From CAZNLH01 sp964573995 (lineage in GTDB: Bacteria > Gemmatimonadota > CAZMKB01 > CAZNLH01): DNA of 35,569 nucleotides. The translations under genes were made by a program, and so were the position numbers. The DNA lies in the NCBI GenBank assembly GCA_964573995.1, contig CAZNLH010000025.1:1-35569 (forward strand), read 5' to 3'. The notes below the pieces were generated by a model. The model saw nothing but the letters and a program-made list of their open reading frames with translations. It was not told the DNA's origin and did not search any database. This document shows, piece after piece, positions 16,684 through 24,028 of this stretch. Every line of letters begins with the position of its first letter. The first letter of the stretch is position 1.

Positions 16684-17196
16684 ATGAGCAGGTCCGCTAA
16701 CAGGACGTTCTTGATCGACGGGTATAACGTGATCCTGAGGGACCCGGCCCTGCGGGCGTCGTTCACCAAGGACCGGGAGGCCGGCAGGGCCTGCCTGGTT
16801 GGGATAGCGGGCCGTTATGCCGCCCTGAATAACATCAGGGTGGTTTTGGTCTTCGATGGCGGCAAGACAAGTGAAGGGCGGATCGTCGGGCCGTCGCCGG
16901 AGAACGTTGATGTGGTCTTCGTAAGCAATGCGGACGAATACATTCGACGGCGGATATCCCGTGCGGGGAGCCGCGGATCTATTGCGGTGATTTCATCCGA
17001 CGAGGGTCATATCGCGGGATTTTCAAGGAGGCACGGAGTCCTGGTCCTCAGCGCCGAGGCCTTTTTGAAGGATTTTCGAGAGGTGGAGGCAGGTAGGAAA
17101 GGGGAGAAGGTGGAGGGTGACGATAAGCCAGGGAGAGAGACCAGGGCTGGTGTCGAGTACTGGATGGAGCGGATGGGAAGAAAAAGGGAGGAGTGA
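16684..17196 (+). CDS. YacP-like NYN domain ribonuclease
   Basis: 170 residues, standard for the YacP/Rae1 family. PIN-like acidic residues are visible in FLIDGYNVI, VVLVFDGGK, VFVSNADEYI and AVISSDEGHI, and the protein ends in a basic tail. In Bacillus the homologue Rae1 is a ribosome-associated endoribonuclease that cuts mRNA; whether this protein does so is inference. The ATG at 16684 lacks a clear SD sequence. The next gene encodes an eRF1-like protein, so both may act on ribosomes. Confidence 0.88.
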   Translation: MSRSANRTFLIDGYNVILRDPALRASFTKDREAGRACLVGIAGRYAALNNIRVVLVFDGGKTSEGRIVGPSPENVDVVFVSNADEYIRRRISRAGSRGSIAVISSDEGHIAGFSRRHGVLVLSAEAFLKDFREVEAGRKGEKVEGDDKPGRETRAGVEYWMERMGRKREE

Positions 17197-17270
17197 CCGG
17201 GTGACTCCCCGTAACTTGTACCACTTGTGCAATCTCGATTCCCGGACCGGTTAATTGGAAAGGAGATTCG

Positions 17271-18413
17271 ATGTTTCGACAGGCAGACCTCGAGGAGTTG
17301 GCGAATTTCAACGCAGGGGATTACCTGGCGACCAGTATCTATATCAAGACGGATGAGACGGACGTCAGCAGCAAGAAACACCTGATAAGGGTCAAGCCCC
17401 TGATGAAGTCCGTACAGAAGGAGATACAGGAGATGGCCCTGGAGAAGGAGCAACTGGATTCCCTGGGGGAAGACCTCGAGAGAATCACTCGTTACGTCCA
17501 GAAGGAGTTCAAGCGGAAGGGGGGGATCAAGGGCCTTGCGATCTTCTCATGCAGCGCCATGGAGATGTGGAAGGTCATCACGCTCACGCAACCTGTCGTG
17601 AATCACATTGCAATAAAGGCCAGTCTTTACCTGCGTCCACTATCTCTCCTGCTGGATGAGCACAAGCGGCATTGTCTCGTACTGATCGACCGGGAGAAGG
17701 CCAAGGTGCTCGATGTCTACATGGGGGAAGTTGAGGGCTACTCCGATATCTTCGGGGAGGTTCCTGGCCAGGTCAGGGAGGGCGGCTTTTCCGGTTACGA
17801 GGAGGGAAGGATATCCCGCCACATCGAGGAGCATGTCCATCGCCACTACAAGAATGTTGCGGACCGGACCCTCGATCTCTTGAAGCGCTCCCGGTTCGAG
17901 TGGCTGGTAATAGGGGGAAGCGGCGACTCGGTATCGGAATTCAAGGGATTTCTCCACAATTACCTCAAGAGGAGGCTCGTGGGTGATTTCACCATAGACA
18001 GCGAGGCTCCACTGAGCGAGGCCCTGGAGAAGAGCCGGGCCGTCGCGACGAAGATCGAGGAGGAGGAAGAGACCTTCTGGGTAGCCAGGTTGAAGGACGC
18101 GGTCTACTCGGAGGGGAGGGGGGTGATCGGCTTGAAGGATAGTGTAAAGGCCTCGACGTCGGGACAGGTCCAGTGTCTCATGGTCACGAGCGATTATGTG
18201 GAGCCCGGGAGGGTCTGCTGGCACTGCCGGTTCCTCAGCCTGGACGAGGAGACCTGTCCGTTGTGCGGCCGGCCTACCCACCCCGTCCGGGACCTGGTCG
18301 ACGAGGTCATCGCGCAGGTGCACAGGACCGGGGGGATGGTCGAGCACACGTCGAACCCCGAACTGCTGGCGGAGATGGGGGGGATCGGCGCGATATTGAG
18401 GTACAGGATATGA
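17271..18413 (+). CDS. Bacterial eRF1-like release/rescue factor (baeRF, probably family 10; Vms1-related)
   Basis: 380 residues. It has the three-part archaeo-eukaryotic release-factor layout: an N-terminal domain (1-115), a middle domain from LVLIDREKAKVLDVYMGEVEG carrying REGGFSGYEEGRISRHIEEHVHRHYKNV in the place of the GGQ/GxxQ catalytic loop, and a C-terminal domain with a zinc ribbon (CWHCRFLSLDEETCPLC, about 321-337). Families of this kind are thought to hydrolyse peptidyl-tRNA on stalled ribosomes, like eukaryotic Vms1/ANKZF1, but the bacterial members are hardly studied. No canonical GGQ is present. RBS AAGGAGATTCG directly precedes the ATG. It is convergent with rtcB. Confidence 0.78.
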   Translation: MFRQADLEELANFNAGDYLATSIYIKTDETDVSSKKHLIRVKPLMKSVQKEIQEMALEKEQLDSLGEDLERITRYVQKEFKRKGGIKGLAIFSCSAMEMWKVITLTQPVVNHIAIKASLYLRPLSLLLDEHKRHCLVLIDREKAKVLDVYMGEVEGYSDIFGEVPGQVREGGFSGYEEGRISRHIEEHVHRHYKNVADRTLDLLKRSRFEWLVIGGSGDSVSEFKGFLHNYLKRRLVGDFTIDSEAPLSEALEKSRAVATKIEEEEETFWVARLKDAVYSEGRGVIGLKDSVKASTSGQVQCLMVTSDYVEPGRVCWHCRFLSLDEETCPLCGRPTHPVRDLVDEVIAQVHRTGGMVEHTSNPELLAEMGGIGAILRYRI

Positions 18414-18456
18414 GATATAAGTGCGCGGCTTGATTTCGCAGTCATTCTGATGCCGG

Positions 18457-18493
18457 CCGATTCCCGGCGCGATTCGCTTGCGGGAATGACGGG
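18457..18493. repeat. Palindromic intergenic repeat, copy 2
   Basis: A second copy of the element at 8381-8417, again between two convergent genes (baeRF and rtcB). It is followed by ATTCCGG-CTTGT-CCGGAAT (about 18502-18520), a second hairpin. A GTCATTC remnant precedes it at 18441. Confidence 0.75.
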
Positions 18494-18532
18494 GGCGAGC
18501 CTCATTCCGGCTTGTCCGGAATCGGACTCCTG

Positions 18533-19993
18533 CTATCCCTTTATACAGATCATCGGCCTCAACCGCGCCACCTTCCGGTTGATACCAGAGCGGTCCATGA
18601 TATCCACCACGTTGGATACATCCTTGTAGGCCCCAGGCGCCTCCTCGGCCACGCCGGCCTTGCTGTGCGCCATGATGATTATCCCGTGGGCCTCGAGTTC
18701 CTTCACCAGTTTTTCGCCGCGCCACCTCTTCTTGGCCTGGCGTCGTGACATATGCCTCCCCGCCCCGTGTATCGCGCTCCCGAAGGCCTCGGACATACCC
18801 TTTCCCGTGCCGCGCAGGATATAGGACTCGGTCCCCATCGTGCCGCCGACCAGTACGGGCTGGCCGACGGATCGGTAGCGCCGTGGGAGTTCCCTCCTGC
18901 CGGGCCCGAAGGCCCGCGTGGCCCCCTTGCGGTGGACGAGGAGCCTCACCTCCCTTCCATCGACCTCGTGGGTCTCGAACTTGGCCATGTTGTGAGCGAC
19001 CTCGTAGAGCGTCTCTATCTGCCGCGTGTCTATACCGAAAGCCTTCTTCAGGGCCTTCCTGGCGAGATGGGCCATCGCCTGGCGGTTGGCGAATGCGCAG
19101 TTTGCACCTGCGTTCATCGCGGTGTAATATGCCCGGCCCTCTTCGCTCTCGATCGGGGCGCAGACCAGTTCCTTTTCCCGAACGGGGATGCCGTACTTGC
19201 GGCTCGCACGCTCGAGAACGGGGAGGTAATCCGTACCTATCTGATGTCCGAGGGCCCGCGATCCGGAATGGATAGACAGGAGGACCTGGCCCGGGAATAG
19301 GCCGAAGGCCCCTGCCGCCTCCTCGTCGTAGACCTCGGCGACGTACTGGACCTCGAGGTAATGGTTGCCGGAACCGAGGGTCCCCACCTGGCTCGCCTGT
19401 CGCTCCTTTGCCTTATCGCTGACCCTTCCCGGGTCGGCGTCGGCCATCCGCCCTCCGCCTTCGATGAAGTCGAGGTCTTCAGGGAGGCCGTATCCTCGTT
19501 CGATGCTGAACCGGGCACCCTTGAGCAGGACTTCATCGATTTCCCTCGTTGAGAGGTGTATGTCCCCCTTGGAGCCGAGGCCGGCCGGGACCGTCCCGTA
19601 CAGGCTCCTTGCGAGGGACTCCTTCTTTGGCTCGACATCTTCTCTCCCGAGCGGCGTTCGGAGCGTCCTGACCCCGCAGTTGATGTCGAAACCGACACCG
19701 GCGACACTGATGACCCCCTCTTTCGTGTCGAAGGCACCGACCCCGCCGATGCAAAACCCATAGCCCGGGTGGACATCCGCCATCGCCAGGGATGCCTTTA
19801 CAATACCGGGCAGGCAAGCGACGTTGGCGATCTGTCTGAGGGCGTTCCACTCCTTCCCCTGGGCGACATCCTGAAGGAGGCCCCGGATCGTCTCGCTATC
19901 CCCATAGATCCTGCCCGGGACGAGCATCTCGCCGTTCTTTGCGAGTTCATGCAGGCTTGGTGCGATTTCCCTTATGTCGTATCTCATAGTCAT
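18533..19993 (-). CDS. rtcB: RtcB family RNA ligase
   Basis: 486 residues, standard RtcB length. Mn-binding and guanylylation residues are visible: the Cys in FDINCGVRTLR, the His in GSGNHYLEV, and the His of IHGAGRHMSRRQAKK, which receives GMP. RtcB joins 2',3'-cyclic phosphate or 3'-phosphate RNA ends to 5'-OH ends using GTP, in tRNA splicing or RNA repair. The ATG at 19993 has GGGAGGTG upstream. The archease gene is 40 nt upstream on the same strand, so the protein and its activator are expressed together. Confidence 0.96.
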   Translation of the reverse strand: MTMRYDIREIAPSLHELAKNGEMLVPGRIYGDSETIRGLLQDVAQGKEWNALRQIANVACLPGIVKASLAMADVHPGYGFCIGGVGAFDTKEGVISVAGVGFDINCGVRTLRTPLGREDVEPKKESLARSLYGTVPAGLGSKGDIHLSTREIDEVLLKGARFSIERGYGLPEDLDFIEGGGRMADADPGRVSDKAKERQASQVGTLGSGNHYLEVQYVAEVYDEEAAGAFGLFPGQVLLSIHSGSRALGHQIGTDYLPVLERASRKYGIPVREKELVCAPIESEEGRAYYTAMNAGANCAFANRQAMAHLARKALKKAFGIDTRQIETLYEVAHNMAKFETHEVDGREVRLLVHRKGATRAFGPGRRELPRRYRSVGQPVLVGGTMGTESYILRGTGKGMSEAFGSAIHGAGRHMSRRQAKKRWRGEKLVKELEAHGIIIMAHSKAGVAEEAPGAYKDVSNVVDIMDRSGINRKVARLRPMICIKG

Positions 19994-20033
19994 CGTTCAC
20001 CTCCCTTGCCGCTGTGTCATTCGGCTTCCTCCT

Positions 20034-20459
20034 TCAAAGATCGAGGACGCACTGGAGCGTGACCCGGCCCTCCTCCTCGACGCACCTGAGCCCCGAGTAG
20101 GTGGCCGCCTTGACCTCACTCCTGAGGTCGTGCCGAGCGGGGTCTATGGGCTCGCCCCGAAGGGTGCCCTCCAGGCAAAATTCTTCGCCTTCCCTCCGGA
20201 TCTCGTGGACCTCGACCTCCGAGAAGACGGCCTCGTTACGGCCCATAAGGCTCAAGACCTCGTTCAGGAACTCGACGAAGAGCAGATCAATCTCGTTCGC
20301 CCGGCACCTCACCGGGATCGTCAGCACTGATTTGATCCTGGCTGGATCAGCCATCAGATTGAAGAGGGCGCGGCCCCCTTCCTCGAATGCTTCTTCTCGA
20401 TCAATGCCCGTGCACCTGATACCGATGTCGGCCTCATGGTCGAGATAGATGAAACTCAT
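20034..20459 (-). CDS. Archease, RtcB activator
   Basis: 141 residues from the ATG at 20459, which has GGAGG seven bases upstream. The frame extends 16 codons further to 20507, but that part lacks an SD and does not look like the family. Archease landmarks: YLDHEADIGIRC with the metal-binding Asp near the N-terminus, FVEFLNEVLSLM, and the C-terminal DLRSEVKAATYSGL. Archease speeds RtcB guanylylation and multiple turnover through a Ca-dependent site. Gene order archease-rtcB supports a dedicated RNA repair or splicing pair. Confidence 0.93.
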   Translation of the reverse strand: MSFIYLDHEADIGIRCTGIDREEAFEEGGRALFNLMADPARIKSVLTIPVRCRANEIDLLFVEFLNEVLSLMGRNEAVFSEVEVHEIRREGEEFCLEGTLRGEPIDPARHDLRSEVKAATYSGLRCVEEEGRVTLQCVLDL

Positions 20460-20505
20460 CCTCAGTCCTCCGGTCCATCTCCGCGGGAAATTCTTGCCGG
20501 CTGGC

Positions 20506-20511
20506 ATTATA
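20506..20511 (-). promoter_or_regulatory. -10 element for archease-rtcB
   Basis: A perfect TATAAT on the minus strand (20511-20506) lies about 46 nt upstream of the archease ATG. The -35 region (TTTTCC-like) is weak, so the promoter may need an activator. Confidence 0.4.
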
Positions 20512-20698
20512 AAATATAGCCCATCACTGGAAAAATGACACGGTTATTCCCATATTATCAAGGTGGGGGTGTCGTGTGATTTGTGCTGGACGCCTGTCTG
20601 GTTCGTCGTTCTCGTGGGTATTATTCTTGCGAGGATTGAGCCGATCTTCTGCCGGCATGCGGTAAACCGGCAAGGGGATTGTGTATATATCCAGCGGA

Positions 20699-20742
20699 GT
20701 TTCCCGAAACACTTGACTTTTACATGGGCTTTCCGGTATAAT
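20699..20742 (+). promoter_or_regulatory. Strong sigma70-type promoter with abutting palindrome
   Basis: TTGACT at 20713-20718, 18-nt spacer, perfect TATAAT at 20737-20742. Two bases upstream of the -35 is GTTTC-CC-GAAAC (20699-20710), an operator-like palindrome. Transcription should start near 20749 and run into the structured RNA segments described below. Confidence 0.7.
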
Positions 20743-20748
20743 TATGGC

Positions 20749-20922
20749 GTATTTTGATCGTTACCGGCACGGAATTTCGCAATTGAAGGGACGTCCCGCC
20801 GTGGACGTGATGAATGGAGATAGTCCGGGAGAGATCCCGGTTTGGATTTACGCTGTTCGAGATAGTACAGAGTTACGACGGGGAAGTGCATCATTTGATG
20901 GATGACACATCTCCGTTTTTTT
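20749..20922 (+). ncRNA. Candidate structured small RNA or leader RNA, class unknown
   Basis: From the predicted start to the T7 run is about 174 nt with no plausible coding frame. Visible pairing: ACGTCC-CGCCGT-GGACGT (20791-20808); a closing stem GGAGAT (20816-20821) with ATCTCC (20909-20914) that is followed, after one G, by seven T (20916-20922); inside it CCGGGA-GAGA-TCCCGG with a GNRA loop (20825-20840), a weak CTGT/ACAG pairing (20853-20870), and GTGCATC paired with GATG-A-CAC (20886-20908). The closing stem plus T run makes an intrinsic terminator. It does not match cores I know (TPP, c-di-GMP, SAM, cobalamin, fluoride, 6S, SRP, tmRNA). Confidence 0.5.
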
Positions 20923-20974
20923 ATTCCCCTCGTATAGGGGCCATAAAGAGGATACCAATCGTCTTTTCATATTG

Positions 20975-21033
20975 AGAGAGCAGCCTGGCGGAGTGCCTTG
21001 CCCGAATCGGTTTTTTTAGGGTGCTCTCTTTTT
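20975..21033 (+). terminator. Second terminator-like hairpin in the leader of the redox operon
   Basis: AGAGAGCA-G-CCT (20975-20986) pairs with AGG-G-TGCTCTCT (21018-21029), eleven pairs with one G-G mismatch, then T5 (21029-21033). The loop holds two small stems (GGC-N5-GCC and CCG-N3-CGG) and an internal T7 run (21011-21017). It lies 69 nt before the first gene of the redox operon, so it could attenuate that operon. Confidence 0.6.
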
Positions 21034-21101
21034 GTCTTTAATGCCGATCGATATATTGATTATGTCTTAAGTATCGTAAACTCAGGATCGAGGTGAACCG
21101 G

Positions 21102-21377
21102 ATGAAATACTGGAGGAAACCCTTAGATGAGGCAAAGGTCAAGCGGCCGCTGGGGAAGATATACGTGAAGGAGGATCGGTGCAAGGGCTGCACCTTCTGC
21201 GTGGAGTACTGTCCCAGGGGAGTCCTTGCATTATCCGAGGGATTCAACCGCAGGGGTTATCATTACCCCTATGCGGCAAATCCTGACGAGTGCGTCGATT
21301 GCAAACTATGTCAGCGGATTTGCCCTGAGTTCTCCATCTTTTGCATGTCACTGAACGGTGGGAGGGAGAAAGAATGA
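21102..21377 (+). CDS. korD: 2-oxoacid:ferredoxin oxidoreductase, delta (2[4Fe-4S] ferredoxin) subunit
   Basis: 91 residues from the ATG at 21102, with GAGGTG six bases upstream; a GTG three codons earlier is within that SD sequence and less likely. Two cluster motifs: CKGCTFCVEYCP and CVDCKLCQRICPEFSI. The spacing and the C-terminal IFCM are typical of Kor/Vor delta subunits that pass electrons from the catalytic beta subunit to ferredoxin. It is the first gene of the seven-gene redox operon and overlaps korA by four bases (ATGA). Confidence 0.93.
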   Translation: MKYWRKPLDEAKVKRPLGKIYVKEDRCKGCTFCVEYCPRGVLALSEGFNRRGYHYPYAANPDECVDCKLCQRICPEFSIFCMSLNGGREKE

Positions 21378-22573
21378 GCGTGGCGGTAAAGGCGGGAAAG
21401 CGCGCGACAGGGGCCACCAGGCCAAAGAATAAGGTCCAACCCGGGGAATACTTCTGGAACGGCGATATAGCGTGTGCAGAGGGGGCGCTCAGGGCCGGTT
21501 GCCGGTTCTTTGCCGGTTATCCCATCACGCCGGCAACGGAGATAGCCGAGAGGATGGCGGAGCGCCAGCCGGAGTTGGGTGGGGCCTTTGTACAAATGGA
21601 GGATGAGCTGGGCTCTATGAATGCCATAGTCGGGGCATCGTGGGGGGGCGTGAAGTCGATGACGGCGACATCCGGCCCGGGTTTCAGCCTGATGATGGAG
21701 AACCTTGGGCTCGGCGTCATGCTCGAGACGCCATGTGTCCTGGTGAACGTTCAGAGGGGTGGACCATCTACCGGCCTGCCAACTTCAGTAGGCCAGGCCG
21801 ATATCATGCAAGCGAAGTGGGGCTCTCACGGCGACTATGAGATCATCGCACTCGTTCCGGCCTCACCACAGGAATTTTTCGACATTACCATCCGCGCGTT
21901 CAACCTGGCGGAGAAGTACCGGACTCCGGTCATAATCCTGGCCGATGAGGTTGTAGGACACATGACGGAAAAGGTGGTCGTCCCGCCAACGGAGGAGATC
22001 GAGGTCATAGACAGGCAAAAGCCTGCTATGCCACCTGAGTTGTACCATCCATACTCATTTGACGGTGGGAAGGTGGCACCCATGGCAGTGGCCGGAGAGG
22101 GGTATCGTTTCCATGTCACGGGCCTGACCCACGATGAGCGGGGCTATCCAGCGATGAACCCGAAGACGCAGGACAGGCTGATACATCACCTGATCGCAAA
22201 GATTAAAGATAACGTGGATGATATCGTTGACCTGCAAGAGGACCACGTCCGTGGGGCGGATGTGGTCGTTATATCTTATGGCATCTCTGCGAGGGTCTCG
22301 ATGGATGCCGTAGAGAAGGCAAGACAGGAAGGGCTAAAGGTCGGCATGATCAAGATGAGGACCGTATGGCCGTTCCCGGAAAAGAGGATTCGCAGGTTGG
22401 CCTCGAGGGTAAAGGCCATTATCATCACGGAGATAAACATGGGACAGGTAGCCCTCGAGATACAGCGGTGCGTTGAGGGGAGGACCAGGGTCATACCTTT
22501 ATATCATGCAGGCGGACACGTCCACGATCCAAAAGAAATACTGAAGGCCATCAAGAGGGGGGTAAGGCAGTAA
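21374..22573 (+). CDS. korA: 2-oxoacid:ferredoxin oxidoreductase, alpha subunit
   Basis: 399 residues from the ATG overlapping the korD stop, with GGAGGGAGAA upstream; a longer frame opens at 21341 inside korD and is not favoured. Landmarks are FFAGYPITPATEIAERM, QMEDELGSMNAIVGASWGGVKSMTATSGPGFSLM, QRGGPSTGLPT and a C-terminal domain with MIKMRTVWPFPE. This arrangement is the KorA type, most often 2-oxoglutarate:ferredoxin oxidoreductase, converting the 2-oxoacid and CoA to acyl-CoA, CO2 and reduced ferredoxin, reversibly. Substrate assignment from sequence alone is not firm; branched-chain 2-oxoacids remain possible. Confidence 0.93.
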   Translation: MSVAVKAGKRATGATRPKNKVQPGEYFWNGDIACAEGALRAGCRFFAGYPITPATEIAERMAERQPELGGAFVQMEDELGSMNAIVGASWGGVKSMTATSGPGFSLMMENLGLGVMLETPCVLVNVQRGGPSTGLPTSVGQADIMQAKWGSHGDYEIIALVPASPQEFFDITIRAFNLAEKYRTPVIILADEVVGHMTEKVVVPPTEEIEVIDRQKPAMPPELYHPYSFDGGKVAPMAVAGEGYRFHVTGLTHDERGYPAMNPKTQDRLIHHLIAKIKDNVDDIVDLQEDHVRGADVVVISYGISARVSMDAVEKARQEGLKVGMIKMRTVWPFPEKRIRRLASRVKAIIITEINMGQVALEIQRCVEGRTRVIPLYHAGGHVHDPKEILKAIKRGVRQ

Positions 22574-22574
22574 A

Positions 22575-23456
22575 ATGAACCAGAAGGCAACCCTGGAGAA
22601 GCCACAACCGGTCTTGTGCAACGAGCCGGCACTGCAACATCCTTATGATCCGCTGCTCAGAGTCGAGCGAATCCCGCACGTCTGGTGTCCCGGATGCGGG
22701 ATAGGGACCTCGCTGTCATCGTTCATAAGGGCGCTCAATCGCACCGAGATCCCTGAGAAAAAGGTCTCGGTGGTCTCGGGGATCGGGTGCACGGGCCGCG
22801 TGGCGGGCTACGTGAACCTCGATTCGTTTCATACCACGCATGGCCGCGCGATACCCTTTGCCACAGGGCTGAAATTGGCAAGGCCCGACCTGAAAGTTGT
22901 CGTTTTCAGCGGTGACGGTGACCTTATCGCGATCGGCGGAAACCACTTCATTCACGCCGCGCGCCGCAACATCGACATGACCGTCATCTGCGTCAACAAC
23001 TTCATCTATGGTATGACAGGCGGGCAGGTGGCACCTACAACACCTATCCATGCTACCAGCACCACGACGCCGTACGGCAACGAAGAACAACCCTTCAGCC
23101 TTCCTTACCTTGCGGCAGCCAGTGGGGCCGTTTACGTGGCAAGGTGGACCACTCTCCACTTCAAGCGGCTTGAAAAGGCGATCTTCGAGGCGTTGAATCA
23201 CCCGGGCTTCACCTTCGTCGAGGTCATATCACCCTGCCCGACCGTCTTCGCACGACGAAACAAGTTGGGGGCCGGCGTGGACATGCTCCGTCTCTTCCAG
23301 GAGAAGTGCGAGATCGTCCATGGGGCCGATACGGCCAAGATCGATATCGAGATGAACGGCAAGATCGTTATCGGGAAATTCATCGAGAAGGAGAGGCCCA
23401 CATTCCCGAGGATATCGGATGGGACGGAGTCGAAGACCGGAGGTGAGGAGAAATGA
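22575..23456 (+). CDS. korB: 2-oxoacid:ferredoxin oxidoreductase, beta (TPP-binding) subunit
   Basis: 293 residues. The cluster-binding Cys pair is in VWCPGCGIGT, with SGIGCTGRVAGY downstream. The thiamine pyrophosphate motif runs from FSGDGDLIAIGGNH to VNNFIYGMTGGQVAPTTP. Length and motifs are standard for KorB. Its ATG is one base after the korA stop and its 3' end overlaps korC by four bases. It decarboxylates the 2-oxoacid and feeds electrons to the delta subunit or, by context, to the Hdr-type proteins that follow. Confidence 0.94.
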   Translation: MNQKATLEKPQPVLCNEPALQHPYDPLLRVERIPHVWCPGCGIGTSLSSFIRALNRTEIPEKKVSVVSGIGCTGRVAGYVNLDSFHTTHGRAIPFATGLKLARPDLKVVVFSGDGDLIAIGGNHFIHAARRNIDMTVICVNNFIYGMTGGQVAPTTPIHATSTTTPYGNEEQPFSLPYLAAASGAVYVARWTTLHFKRLEKAIFEALNHPGFTFVEVISPCPTVFARRNKLGAGVDMLRLFQEKCEIVHGADTAKIDIEMNGKIVIGKFIEKERPTFPRISDGTESKTGGEEK

Positions 23457-24028
23457 TTCGCCGGGAGATCAAGGTTGGAGGATTCGGTGGGCAGGGGATC
23501 ATATTGTCGGGCCACATAATCGGCAAGGCGGTCTCTCTCTATGATAAGAAGCATTCCGCACTGACGCAATCTTACGGTCCCGCTGCAAGGGGAGGGGCCT
23601 GCAGCACGGAACTGGTCGTCTCCGACTCGGAGATCAACAATCCATTCTTCAACAACGCGGACATCATGGTCCTGATGTCCCAGGAATCTTACAACAATTT
23701 CGTGCCGAATCTCAAGAGGGGTGGCCTGGCATTGATCGACGAAGACCTGGTCGACCCGGGGCAGGTGAAAGGTCCGTCAAGCCTCTATTCAATACCAGCG
23801 ACGAAGATGGCAGAGGGACTCGGCAAACGGATCATCGCCAACATCGTCATGCTCGGTTTTTTCACGGCCATGACGGATGTCGTGTCAAGGAAGGCAATGG
23901 AAGAAGCCATCATGGGGTCGGTCCCCAAGGGGACGGAGGAACTCAACCTGAAGGCGTTTGCGGCTGGTTACGAGTACGGTGCGGCCGTAACGAAGATCAA
24001 GACGCAGAGGAAGTCCGGGGGGAAATAA
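23453..24028 (+). CDS. korC: 2-oxoacid:ferredoxin oxidoreductase, gamma subunit
   Basis: 191 residues. Typical gamma-subunit features: KVGGFGGQGIILSGHIIGKA, QSYGPAARGGACSTELVVSD and the AD-IMVLMSQESYNNF strand. This domain binds CoA in the family. ATGA overlap with korB and a one-base overlap with the next gene (TAATG) give tight coupling through the whole operon. Confidence 0.94.
   Translation: MIRREIKVGGFGGQGIILSGHIIGKAVSLYDKKHSALTQSYGPAARGGACSTELVVSDSEINNPFFNNADIMVLMSQESYNNFVPNLKRGGLALIDEDLVDPGQVKGPSSLYSIPATKMAEGLGKRIIANIVMLGFFTAMTDVVSRKAMEEAIMGSVPKGTEELNLKAFAAGYEYGAAVTKIKTQRKSGGK

Noticed and set aside
20749..20922. 6S RNA or a fragment of RNase P RNA
   Set aside because: Length suits 6S RNA, but the 5' and 3' ends do not form the long terminal stem. 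An AGTCCGGG segment resembles an RNase P core, but the rest of that large RNA is missing.
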